A stretch of 53,022 bases of DNA, from positions 1 through 53,022 of the forward strand of contig NZ_NQWI01000028.1 of the NCBI RefSeq assembly GCF_002532535.1, written 5' to 3'. The DNA comes from Candidatus Viridilinea mediisalina. GTDB taxonomy: Bacteria; Chloroflexota; Chloroflexia; Chloroflexales; Chloroflexaceae. Position numbers and translations under genes: made by a program. Shown in pieces: positions 8,256-16,333 of the stretch (position 1 is its first letter; each line of letters opens with the position of its first letter). The notes under the pieces are model-generated. The model was given only the letters and a program-made list of their open reading frames with translations, was not told where the DNA came from and searched no databases.

Positions 8256-10495
8256 AGGGTACTCGCTCCAAAGGTAAACCAGAAAGTCGTACCTTGATTG
8301 AGTTGTGAGGTAAGCCAGATCGTACCACCGTGGCGCTCGATAATCTTTTTCACAATGGTTAGGCCAGCACCAACCCCGCCACCATAGGCGTCACGCCCAT
8401 GCAGACGCTTGAAGATGCGAAAAATGGTATCGTGATGCTCTTCCGCAATACCAATACCATTGTCACTCACATAAAACGCAAACGTCTTAGAACCATCACC
8501 AGCGGCAATGAGATCATAGCCAATTTCAATCAATTTCTGAGATTTGTCATTGTATTTTAGGGCATTGGCAATCAGATTGGCAAAAACCTCACGGACACGG
8601 GCTGGATCAGCCTGGATAGTAGGCAGGGTACGGGTCACACGGATAGCGACACCATCTTCACGCAGACGTGGCTCAAGGAGGTGTAGCACATCGGCCAATT
8701 CAGCATTAAGATCAACCGCAACGCGAGTGAGTTCAGCGCGCCCCACGCGTGAGTAGTGGAGCAGTGAATCGATCAAATTTTCCATGCGCTGGGTCAAACG
8801 TACCAACGTTTCAAGTTTCTCTGTACCCGACGCATCAAGCTGCTCACCATAGTCCTCAATTAAGAAATGGGCGTAGTTATGTAAACCACGCAGTGGTTCT
8901 TTGAGATCATGAGAAGCGACATAGGCAAACGAGTCGAGTTCTACATTGCTACGCGTCAACTCCTCATTGAGGCGGGCCAGTTCATCAACCTTATAGAGCA
9001 CGAGATCGATAATCGCCCGCCGCAGATCGCGTGCAGCGGCAAGTTCACAGTCATGCCAAGGCAATGAGGTGTTGGTTACCGTCTGCTTCCAAACTTCAAA
9101 CGACTTACGCGGACTAAGGAGATCACTACCCGCCACCACCTCTACTGGTTTTGCGGGATTCCCCCCCCAATTAACGGTTTGGACAACTTCCGGGCGAAAC
9201 CAGAGCAGATAGTTAGGCCGTGCCCGAACCAAGCGTACAGCCAACAGCCCACTCGCAATCGTCATAAAGGGCGTTATGGGGGGGTAGACACTAGGCAGCG
9301 CATTGGTCGCAAAGATCGTATCTTCCATCTCCTGATGCAACCAATCCACCAACTGCAAAATCAGCGCCTGGGGCGGAGTTGTGCCAAGGGTAACACAGCG
9401 CCCATCCATACAGACTGCGGTGCCCCCAGCAGTGATGAAGTCACTCAGATTGGGTTGGAAGCGCGTGAGGCCATCAAGCACATCATTAGCGACGCTCATA
9501 TGTTGAACGAGGGCGCTCTGCACCTCTTGCAGCGCCAGCCGATAGGCCGTATCTTCGGTTGCCTCTTTATCGCCAATCTGCAGCGAAACCATATGGCCTA
9601 AAAATTCGCATGCCGCACGAATGTCATAGGGCAAATAGACCGGCCCATGTTCGTGATGGCATGCAATCAAGCCCCAGAGTTGGTTATGGCGTACCAACGA
9701 GATAGACATCGAGGCATGCACTCCCATATTCTTCAGATACTCAATATGGATCGGCGATACGCTGCGTAGTGACGCAAAGCTCAGATCGAGGGGCTCACGG
9801 GCATGATCGGCATCAAGGGCCAAGAGTGCCACCGGCTGATAGTTCACATCAGGAATCAAACGCACCCAATTGCGTAAGTAGAGCTCACGCGCTTGGCGCG
9901 GAATATCAGAAGCCGGATAGCGCAGATCAAGAAATGCTTCAACTGTTTCGCTCTTCTCTTCCGCAATCACAACGCCACTCCCATCAGCCTGAAACTGATA
10001 GACCATCACGCGATCAAAGCCAGTCAATCCACGCACAGCGGTCACGAGCGTTTGGGCAAACTCGCGCACCGAGGTGGTACGTTGGCAGGCAATGACGGTC
10101 TGTTTGACCATACGGTAGACTCGTAGCGCGAGCGCTTGATCGCTCTGGGCTGAAGCTTCCAGCTCCAAGATGAGTGTTCCAGCCATACGATGAACAATCA
10201 AGTCAAAGGGTTGCCCTGAACCACCAAGGGCCAGAGTAAGGTTATGAAACTTCTGTTCTTCAATCTGGGTACTACTCAAGCCCTCTTGAATCAGCGCAAT
10301 CTGTTCAGGCGTAAAGAGTACTCCCAAGGGCTGGCCCAGCAGATGTTGCGGAGACAGCCCCAGCAGCGTTGTGGTATTGGCACTTACTTGGATAATGCTC
10401 AAGTCAGGTTCAGTCAACGCCAACAGCACCCCGTGTGGTTGAATAGTTCCGGGAATATGGATTGGTTCACGATCGCAGTTGGTGAGATCAACCAT
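8252..10495 (-). CDS. bphP: Bacteriophytochrome histidine kinase
   Basis: 747 residues in the standard PAS-GAF-PHY-HisKA-HATPase order. Cys7 (LTNCDREPIHIPG) is the expected biliverdin attachment site. The GAF domain has PASDIP at 194-199 with Asp197, and His250 in SPIHIEYLKNMGV. The PHY tongue carries PRKSF. The phospho-acceptor is His529 in ASHDLKEPL. The ATPase shows DNGIGIAEEH and the G2 box GAGLTIVKKI. It is therefore predicted to be a photochromic red/far-red kinase in the cytosol. It overlaps the upstream heme oxygenase by 8 nt and the downstream receiver by 4 nt, so chromophore synthesis, photosensor and phosphate acceptor are made together. Confidence 0.95.
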   Translation of the reverse strand: MVDLTNCDREPIHIPGTIQPHGVLLALTEPDLSIIQVSANTTTLLGLSPQHLLGQPLGVLFTPEQIALIQEGLSSTQIEEQKFHNLTLALGGSGQPFDLIVHRMAGTLILELEASAQSDQALALRVYRMVKQTVIACQRTTSVREFAQTLVTAVRGLTGFDRVMVYQFQADGSGVVIAEEKSETVEAFLDLRYPASDIPRQARELYLRNWVRLIPDVNYQPVALLALDADHAREPLDLSFASLRSVSPIHIEYLKNMGVHASMSISLVRHNQLWGLIACHHEHGPVYLPYDIRAACEFLGHMVSLQIGDKEATEDTAYRLALQEVQSALVQHMSVANDVLDGLTRFQPNLSDFITAGGTAVCMDGRCVTLGTTPPQALILQLVDWLHQEMEDTIFATNALPSVYPPITPFMTIASGLLAVRLVRARPNYLLWFRPEVVQTVNWGGNPAKPVEVVAGSDLLSPRKSFEVWKQTVTNTSLPWHDCELAAARDLRRAIIDLVLYKVDELARLNEELTRSNVELDSFAYVASHDLKEPLRGLHNYAHFLIEDYGEQLDASGTEKLETLVRLTQRMENLIDSLLHYSRVGRAELTRVAVDLNAELADVLHLLEPRLREDGVAIRVTRTLPTIQADPARVREVFANLIANALKYNDKSQKLIEIGYDLIAAGDGSKTFAFYVSDNGIGIAEEHHDTIFRIFKRLHGRDAYGGGVGAGLTIVKKIIERHGGTIWLTSQLNQGTTFWFTFGASTL

Positions 10496-11069
10496 TCACT
10501 ATCCACTCCTGCATAGTGCGATAGGTAGCTTTGGTACCAGCGACGACTTCAGCCTCACGTTCAGGGGTGGTGGCATACGCTTCCAGTTGCGCACCAAAGC
10601 GGCGCCACATCGATCCGGTGGTAGGGCCATAGGCATAAAAGAAGGCCAAGCCGTGCTCAGGGCCAAGTTGCAACGCGCCCTGCAATTGGCGCACGAGAAT
10701 TTGCCCGCCGAGAGTCGAGCCTTCAGTGACATAGAGGCAACCCAAGGCGGCAGCGACATTCGGCAGCGGGGGGAGCGCTTGACAGCGGGGAAGCTTGATC
10801 AATTCATCATGGGAGAGACCCAAGGCCAAGAGATCACGAGCCAGCAATGCAAGCTTATAGCGCGCCTCAAGATCATCAACGACTGCTGTAAGGTCGGCGA
10901 CATGTGCCAGGGTCTCTTCCAGGGGCGCATAAAAGCCATAGAACCGCGCCAACAGCATACGGTAGCTATCGAGCGAGGCGACCCGCGAGGGGATGTCTAC
11001 CACGAGACCAATCTGCTCATGATCGTGGCGGGTCATCTCTTTGAGCTGTTTAAGGAGCATACGCTTCAT
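10488..11069 (-). CDS. bphO: Biliverdin-producing heme oxygenase
   Basis: 193 residues, the normal bacterial length. Heme oxygenase cleaves heme to biliverdin, the bacteriophytochrome chromophore. The N terminus MTRHDHEQIG supplies the likely proximal His (His15 or His17). YVTEGSTLGGQIL is the distal-helix glycine-rich motif with which these enzymes cover heme. It starts 6 nt after the upstream regulator's stop and overlaps bphP by 8 nt, a bphO-bphP arrangement found in many bacteria. Confidence 0.92.
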   Translation of the reverse strand: MKRMLLKQLKEMTRHDHEQIGLVVDIPSRVASLDSYRMLLARFYGFYAPLEETLAHVADLTAVVDDLEARYKLALLARDLLALGLSHDELIKLPRCQALPPLPNVAAALGCLYVTEGSTLGGQILVRQLQGALQLGPEHGLAFFYAYGPTTGSMWRRFGAQLEAYATTPEREAEVVAGTKATYRTMQEWIVNG

Positions 11070-11075
11070 CCTATT

Positions 11076-11768
11076 CTATGGATCAGGTGGTCGAAAGCGG
11101 TAACCCACTCCTGGTTCGGTAACAATCAGGCGCGGATTGCCGGGCGTAGCCTCGATCTTACGCCGCAGTTGGGTCACAAAGACACGCAACGTATTGATAT
11201 CATTCTCGGAATGTGGCCCCCAGATCGTACGCAAAATCATGCGATGCGTCAAGACTTTACCGGCATGGCCACTGAGCAATACGAGCAAATTATACTCGGT
11301 AGGGGTAAGGCGCAACTCGGCACCATCGTTCGTCACCACACGTCGGGCGCGATCAATCTGTAAGGTACCAAAATGTACCACCGCACCAGGATCGCCATGC
11401 AAACGCATGCCATGGCGTAGACCAACCCGAATACGAGCCAAGAGCTCTTTCACCCCAAATGGTTTAGTCACATAATCATCGGCACCCAGATCGAGCATGG
11501 TCACCTTCGCATCTTCGCTGAGGCATGCCGTCAAGACAATGATCGGCACCTGCGACCAATCGCGGATACGGCGACAGACCTCATAGCCATTAATGATCGG
11601 CAGTTGCAATTCGAGCAATACCAGATCGGGACGCGAGCGGGCCACACGATCAAGCGCAACCTGACCATCAGGCGCGATCTGCATACTATAGCCCTCAGCC
11701 TCAAACACCCCCTTGAGCAACCGTCTGATCTGAGGATCATCGTCAGCCAGCAGTAACTGGGCACCCAT
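11076..11768 (-). CDS. OmpR-family response regulator lacking the phospho-acceptor Asp
   Basis: 230 residues: receiver domain (1-120) and winged-helix DNA-binding domain (about 135-228, ending ETNRLIV-like GNPRLIVTEPGVGYRF). The acidic pair Asp10/Asp11, LTA and TKPF are intact, but the acceptor position in VLLELQLP is Glu53 (codon GAA) instead of Asp. It probably cannot be phosphorylated and may be locked in an active-like state. The start at 11768 is the ATG before GAQLLLADDD, with GGAGG 12 nt upstream; an in-frame TTG at 11810 has no support. It is the first gene of the phytochrome operon and divergent from the chlorophyll synthase, so that gene is a plausible target. Confidence 0.88.
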   Translation of the reverse strand: MGAQLLLADDDPQIRRLLKGVFEAEGYSMQIAPDGQVALDRVARSRPDLVLLELQLPIINGYEVCRRIRDWSQVPIIVLTACLSEDAKVTMLDLGADDYVTKPFGVKELLARIRVGLRHGMRLHGDPGAVVHFGTLQIDRARRVVTNDGAELRLTPTEYNLLVLLSGHAGKVLTHRMILRTIWGPHSENDINTLRVFVTQLRRKIEATPGNPRLIVTEPGVGYRFRPPDP

Positions 11769-11811
11769 GCGAAGAAGGAACCTCCAAGCAAGATACGGCT
11801 TGCTAGGCAAT

Positions 11812-11919
11812 CTAACATATCGGCATTATTTCCTCCGTACGTGCTGCCATTATAGCGAAAAAGCCTAGCACGAACGGTGCGTAACGTCCCTCTTAAGCTT
11901 AACCAAACATGTTTTGGTT
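11812..11919 (-). promoter_or_regulatory. Operon promoter region with mini-ORF and palindrome
   Basis: On the minus strand a TATAAT lies at 11854-11849, followed by a strong GGAGGA site and a four-codon reading frame (Met-Pro-Ile-Cys-stop, 11826-11812) ahead of the regulator gene. An inverted repeat AACCAAA, 5 nt, TTTGGTT sits at 11901-11919 between the two divergent genes and could be an operator. No good -35 was seen. Confidence 0.4.
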
Positions 11920-12001
11920 CATTCCAAATCTTTTCCACATCCATGCGATGGTACATTAACCTTGTTAGTGTAGCGCACCTTGCGCAAAGCCTCTTGCGTG
12001 A

Positions 12002-12955
12002 ATGTACTGTATGGACAAGCGTCTCGCACAACCCACTGCCCACCCCCAAACATCGTTTATTCAACGGATTGTAGCACACATCGAACTAGCCGACCCAATT
12101 ACTTGGATTTCGCCGATCACCATGGTGATCTGCGGTGCGCTTGCGGCTGGTCGTGGTGAGCCCGGCTTTCATGCCAACGAATGGCGCGATCTTGGATTGT
12201 TGGGTTTAGCCCTACTCATGTGTGGTCCGTTTGGTACCGGTTTTAGCCAGAGCATCAACGACTACTACGACCGTGAACTAGACGCGATCAACGATCCGTC
12301 GCGGCCCATCCCTTCCAAGCGGGTCACGCTATTTGAAGCACGGATCAACTGGCTCCTGTTGGGGGCGGGAACGTTGCTACTCGGCTTGCTCTTAGCCAGC
12401 CAAAATCTTTGGATATTACTCATCACCGCGTTGAGCCTGATTGTCGCTGCGGCCTATAGTGTACCGCCGATCAAACTGAAGCAGCACTACTGGTTTGGCC
12501 CGCCGGCGGTAGGTTTTGGCTATGTCTTCCTCAGTTGGATGTTGGGCCACATCATTTTCGCCCCACTAACGTGGCCAAGTTTCCTCTTAGCGCTGATCAA
12601 TAGCACCCTCGCGGCTGGTCTACTCTTCCTCAATGACATTAAGAGCATTGAGGGTGATCGCAAACTGGGCCTGCAATCGATGACGGTAGCGCTAGGGGCA
12701 CGCCGCACCCTAATCATTTCCTATCTAATCATTGGCATCTGCCAACTTATGCTCTTGCTGCTTGCACTGATCGCAGGCCACCTCTGGGCCATCATTGTTA
12801 TGGTCTTGGCCCTTGTGGTGCCCCTCTTGAGCCAAATTCGGCTCTACCGTGAACCAAATCACAGAAACTTTCAGATCTATATTTTGGTCAGCAATCCTTT
12901 TGTAGTTTTCATTCAGTTTGCTTCGGCTTTTATTGTAGGTGGCTATTTGGTTTAG
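12002..12955 (+). CDS. bchG: (Bacterio)chlorophyll synthase, UbiA family
   Basis: 317 residues with about eight hydrophobic segments. It esterifies (bacterio)chlorophyllide with a long-chain prenyl alcohol in the membrane, the last step of pigment synthesis. Two Asp-rich prenyl-diphosphate motifs are clear: NDYYDRELDAINDPSRPIPS and NDIKSIEGDRKLGLQSMTVA, both in the form specific to chlorophyll synthases, not to heme or quinone prenyltransferases. BchG (BChl a) and its paralogue BchK (BChl c) cannot be told apart by eye, so the symbol is provisional. A second ATG at residue 4 is an alternative start, and no clear ribosome site was seen. The next gene follows after 16 nt. Confidence 0.88.
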   Translation: MYCMDKRLAQPTAHPQTSFIQRIVAHIELADPITWISPITMVICGALAAGRGEPGFHANEWRDLGLLGLALLMCGPFGTGFSQSINDYYDRELDAINDPSRPIPSKRVTLFEARINWLLLGAGTLLLGLLLASQNLWILLITALSLIVAAAYSVPPIKLKQHYWFGPPAVGFGYVFLSWMLGHIIFAPLTWPSFLLALINSTLAAGLLFLNDIKSIEGDRKLGLQSMTVALGARRTLIISYLIIGICQLMLLLLALIAGHLWAIIVMVLALVVPLLSQIRLYREPNHRNFQIYILVSNPFVVFIQFASAFIVGGYLV

Positions 12956-12971
12956 TCTACAAGGAGATGGC

Positions 12972-13415
12972 GTGATTACTCAAGCCGATTTTACGCGTGA
13001 AGAGTGGCAGACGATCCTACAAGCCCCTGCCTTCACGATGCTCTATGTCATTCAAACAAGCGCTTGCGGGCCGCTCGTGGCCTACCAGAAGATGCTGATT
13101 GGCATGCGTGCAATGACGTGCCCACACACCAACGAACAGCATAGCGACCTGATCAATGCGGTACGTCAGGCTATTTGTGCTGGGCAAGCACCCAACCAAC
13201 CAGCGCCCCTACCCAAAAATTTAGCCGAGGCACACCAGATGACGCTACAACGCTGCCAAGCGGTGGTCGCGCTGCTTGGTCAGCGCGTACCCGATCACGA
13301 GGCCACAGCGTACCTCAACTGGTTGCTTGCAATTGGACGCGCGGTAGCGGCAACGGCCCACACGCCAGCCGACGAGGTAAGCTTGATGCCCTTGGAAACA
13401 GCCCTAGCGCTGTAA
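12972..13415 (+). CDS. Unknown soluble protein co-transcribed with the chlorophyll synthase
   Basis: 147 residues. I start it at GTG 12972 because AAGGAG ends 5 nt before it; an ATG at 12939 would overlap the synthase gene. It is mostly helical, with DFTREEWQTILQAPAFTMLYVI at the N terminus and a helical bundle after it (HQMTLQRCQAVVALLGQR, AYLNWLLAIGRAVAATA). No signal peptide or membrane anchor. I do not recognise the family. The short spacing and shared strand suggest a role linked to pigment synthesis, which is inference. A CGAGGGAAC hairpin at 13427 ends the unit. Confidence 0.7.
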   Translation: MITQADFTREEWQTILQAPAFTMLYVIQTSACGPLVAYQKMLIGMRAMTCPHTNEQHSDLINAVRQAICAGQAPNQPAPLPKNLAEAHQMTLQRCQAVVALLGQRVPDHEATAYLNWLLAIGRAVAATAHTPADEVSLMPLETALAL

Positions 13416-13426
13416 CGTAGAGAAGA

Positions 13427-13447
13427 CGAGGGAACGAAGTTCCCTCG
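13427..13447. terminator. Hairpin between convergent genes
   Basis: Nine-bp arms CGAGGGAAC and GTTCCCTCG with loop GAA lie 12 nt after the plus-strand stop and 15 nt past the end of the minus-strand gene. There is no strong T run on either side. Confidence 0.6.
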
Positions 13448-13462
13448 CACGTTCCCCCCTAC

Positions 13463-13795
13463 CTACTCCCCTGTCTCAATCCGTACTTTGGTCGGCGTCT
13501 TGGGCTTCACGGGCGTAGTCCCCGATTCACGGATCGCCTGGCTGAGTTGGTGCGTCGTTACCCCAACCGAATTAACTACACTCTTGACTAAGCCTAAATG
13601 TAGCCGCCCTACTGCTTGGAAGAGGTCGTTGGTCGTATCGTATGCCTCCTTGCGTGCAGCATTGGGCACTAGATAGAAGGGCCACGTGACGACAGTTGCC
13701 CCAACGTGGGCCAACTTTGTACCAACTTTCTCGGCCATAGTGTATACTCTTCCGCCTTCAGCCGCGTTCTCATTGGTCTTTTGTGGGTCTGACAT
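13463..13795 (-). CDS. Small hypothetical protein
   Basis: 110 residues with GAGGTG about 7 nt before the ATG. A disordered charged N terminus (MSDPQKTNENAAEGG) and Lys/Thr-rich C terminus flank a conserved-looking core: KVGTKLAHVGATVVTWPFYLVPN, then helical DLFQAVGRLHLGLVKSVVNSVGV. The amphipathic helical core is reminiscent of phasin-like or granule-associated proteins, but I cannot assign it. It ends convergently with the gene at 12972. Confidence 0.65.
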   Translation of the reverse strand: MSDPQKTNENAAEGGRVYTMAEKVGTKLAHVGATVVTWPFYLVPNAARKEAYDTTNDLFQAVGRLHLGLVKSVVNSVGVTTHQLSQAIRESGTTPVKPKTPTKVRIETGE

Positions 13796-14126
13796 AGTAA
13801 CACCTCGCTAAACTAACAAACTACGACTGCTATCATACAACATTTTTGTTGTTTTGTCAATTGATTGCATAATATTATCGTTGTAATTCGTCGATAATAA
13901 GATCCAAATGTAATTTTATTACTCTTTAATTCTTGCTTTTCGTTTATTTTATTGAAAAATCGCGGAAATGAGATGAAAATACCGTAGGGGCACGGCACTG
14001 CCGTGCCCCGGCACAGCGTTCCTTTTGCGTTATTGCGTTTCCTTCGTTGTCACGGGGGACAAAGACCGCTGGGAGTAGGCGCTTCAGCGCCGTTGCTCTC
14101 TTCCACTTCAGCCTGCATGAGCAGGT
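13796..14126. other. Gene-free gap with hairpin and dispersed repeats
   Basis: The left half is AT-rich with no convincing gene. A perfect 11-bp hairpin (GGGGCACGGCA, C, TGCCGTGCCCC) is at 13987-14009. The words CAGCGTTCCTTTTGCG (14014) and TTGTCACGGGGGACAAAGAC (14047) recur in similar form at 26926 and 36556, so this is another dispersed repeat type. Confidence 0.6.
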
Positions 14127-14741
14127 CTACGCCGGAGGCACCGTTGTCGGCAAGACCTCACGCCACTCTTCTTGCACCCAGGTGGGCATGCGCTGTACTT
14201 CGGGTACACAGTCGCTCCATGAGAAGAGAGGGGCCCACTGTTCGACACTCCAGAGCTGTAGCGCCTCTTGGCGGGCCATGGCGGCGCGGAAGCAGACAGT
14301 TGCGCGCTCGAAGCGCATGAGCGCAATGGCCGTGCGCTGGTTGGCATCAGGCTCGGCGTAGCTGCCTACAATCTCGTGGAAGCCTTGATAGCGCCCAAAT
14401 GGGGTGTTGGCTGGGTCTTCGGCCCAGCCAACAAACTCGCGCATGGTTTCGATCTGGTGTGCAATCTCGGCGTGGGCGCCCATGCCGCCCACGCGGTAGA
14501 CATAGCGCGCCAACTCGGCATCGCCACTCGTCACCGCATCAATCCAGGTCTTGAGAAACAGCGCACTCTCGCGCTCGTCTTGGCTGATAGCGGTTACGGC
14601 TGCGCTCAAGGATGGTGCGGTGGCAGTTGGGGCAACGCTGACGATGGGGGCCGGCGTAGGATCGTGGCTCGTGCGGGCACAACTGGTGAGCAAGAGCAGC
14701 AAAACGAGGGCGAACAGGCCAACAATACGACGGATGAACAT
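14127..14741 (-). CDS. Secreted lipoprotein, unknown function
   Basis: 204 residues from the ATG at 14741, which has AAGGAG 7 nt upstream; a longer in-frame start lacks this. The N terminus is a lipoprotein signal peptide: MFIRRIVGL, a Leu-rich core, then lipobox LTSC (Cys21). A low-complexity Ser/Thr/Ala/Pro linker follows (to about residue 50), then an alpha+beta domain with FLKTWIDAVTSGDAELARYVY, which resembles the SnoaL/NTF2-like helix of extracellular domains, though that is a guess. It would be anchored on the outside of the cytoplasmic membrane. Confidence 0.75.
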   Translation of the reverse strand: MFIRRIVGLFALVLLLLLTSCARTSHDPTPAPIVSVAPTATAPSLSAAVTAISQDERESALFLKTWIDAVTSGDAELARYVYRVGGMGAHAEIAHQIETMREFVGWAEDPANTPFGRYQGFHEIVGSYAEPDANQRTAIALMRFERATVCFRAAMARQEALQLWSVEQWAPLFSWSDCVPEVQRMPTWVQEEWREVLPTTVPPA

Positions 14742-14914
14742 AGTAGGGCTCCTTACATAGCGATGTCTCCTACTTATTACACCGCTCGAAGGGGCCAAAA
14801 GTTACGGTTTTGCTGAATAGGGATGCTTTCAGAAAAGCGGAAGGTCGCTTTACAATCCTGCGAGGAGGCGTGAGGCGAGGACGCGAAGCCTTAACGTCCT
14901 CGCCTCACGCCTCC

Positions 14915-16075
14915 TCACCCTATGCACGGCCGGCCATCTGTGACGACCCCGGCAAAGCCAACTTCGAGGCGCCACTCTGCAAGCGCACAGCCACTTGCGC
15001 TGGCATAGATGTTTTCAAGCGCAATGCCCGCAACTTGGTACCTGTGACGGCGCTCCACAAAACGCCGTGCTGCGCACCCGATGTGCCCACAGTAGGATGG
15101 ATCATCGAGGAGGGTTAAGACCACTTGGGCCATCTGCGCTACCTCGGGGACTACGACCAGTTCATGGCCTGTTATCGCCTCAAGCTCACGGGCCAGCGTC
15201 GGCAGGCCGAGTACCGGCAGTCCTAGTGCCATAGCTTCGAGGGGCGTGTAGAGGGGATGGTGGCCTGGTAGCGCCGGAACGAGGACCAGCGTTGTGGTTG
15301 CTAGATAGGGCCGGGCGTCGCGGATTGCTCCGACAAAATGGATACGCTGCTCGTGGGTGAGGGCACGTAGCGCCCCTGGCGGTGGTGGCCCCAAGACCTG
15401 CATATGGACATCGGGCCGCGCCTGCCAAATGCCAAGTAGTACGCGATGGGCGGACACCAAGACACTCATGCGCTCAAGCGGCGTAAAATCACGTAGGTCG
15501 AGCAGCAGCTTCGCATGATCGCGCAGTTGCAGCATAGGCTTAAAGCGGACGGTATCCACGGGTGTAGGTACCACCTCAGGCCGTTGCGCCGGGTATCCCA
15601 GCGTCTCATAGGCCCAGAGGGCTTCGTTGTTGGCTACAATCAACCGTTGCTCATGAGACAAGCCAGTCAAGGTTGCGCGGCCTGGGTATAACGTCTGCAT
15701 CACATGGGCGGCGCGCACTAAAAGTCCCGCCGCTCGCATGATTCGCTCCTGAGCTTGGGGAATGCCTGTGCTAACATCAACCACCGTTGGTAAGGGCAAG
15801 GGCAGTTCTATATCTTTGACCACCTCACCTTCAACATGGGCCAGATCAAACTTTTGTCGCGCCAGTTGATCAATGACCCGTCGAGACAACCCACTCCGCC
15901 GCGCCACGGGAATCAGCGTATGGCACCGATCACTCAATTCGTCAAACGCCGTCCCCGCACCATCAATGAAGATCACACTTACGGTGTGACCGCTCCGCGC
16001 CATTGCAGTCAGCAAACCATGGGTACGTGGACGGTCGGTTGTTGGTGCCGCTGCACAAATCATGAGAATGTGCAT
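14915..16075 (-). CDS. Glycosyltransferase (GT4-like, GT-B fold)
   Basis: 386 residues. The N-terminal Rossmann half begins MHILMICAAAPTTDRPRTHGLL. A VPTPVDTVRFKP segment marks the domain junction, and the C-terminal half has the donor-binding pattern VLVPALPGHHPLYTPLEAMALGLPVLGLP with the conserved Glu. It probably transfers a nucleotide-activated sugar to a cell-surface or secondary-metabolite acceptor; the substrate is not readable. No ribosome site is clear. It is divergent from mutS, with a 258-nt repeat-filled gap between. Confidence 0.85.
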   Translation of the reverse strand: MHILMICAAAPTTDRPRTHGLLTAMARSGHTVSVIFIDGAGTAFDELSDRCHTLIPVARRSGLSRRVIDQLARQKFDLAHVEGEVVKDIELPLPLPTVVDVSTGIPQAQERIMRAAGLLVRAAHVMQTLYPGRATLTGLSHEQRLIVANNEALWAYETLGYPAQRPEVVPTPVDTVRFKPMLQLRDHAKLLLDLRDFTPLERMSVLVSAHRVLLGIWQARPDVHMQVLGPPPPGALRALTHEQRIHFVGAIRDARPYLATTTLVLVPALPGHHPLYTPLEAMALGLPVLGLPTLARELEAITGHELVVVPEVAQMAQVVLTLLDDPSYCGHIGCAARRFVERRHRYQVAGIALENIYASASGCALAEWRLEVGFAGVVTDGRPCIG

Positions 16076-16133
16076 CTTATGTTACGCCTCCCGGCGGGGG
16101 TTTGGGGGAGGCTTCGCCTCCCTCGAAGAACTT

Positions 16134-16178
16134 TTTTTCTTTCGGGTTGGCGGCAAAGCCGCCAACCCGAAAGAAAAA
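16134..16178. repeat. Perfect 21-bp stem hairpin with GGCGGC core
   Basis: Left arm 16134-16154, loop AAA, right arm 16158-16178, all paired. The top of the stem is GGCGGC and the base is a T run paired to an A run. A twin with a different middle is at 24740-24782. Both lie between divergent genes, so neither is an ordinary terminator of a mapped gene. A GGAGGCTTCGCCTCC hairpin precedes it at 16108. Confidence 0.8.
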
Positions 16179-16333
16179 GAGGGTTTGGGGCGTAGCCCCA
16201 ACGATACTCTACCTGATCATAATGACAACTTGTTGGCAAAAACCGCCACCCAAGATTGCGCTCCTGTCATCTTTTTGCTCAGAATGTGCTACGATACAGC
16301 ACAGATCAACAAGCTGCAATGGTATAACGCCCT

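Noticed and set aside
13813-13998. 61-aa AT-rich reading frame
   Set aside because: No ribosome site, composition of non-coding DNA, no structure in the product.
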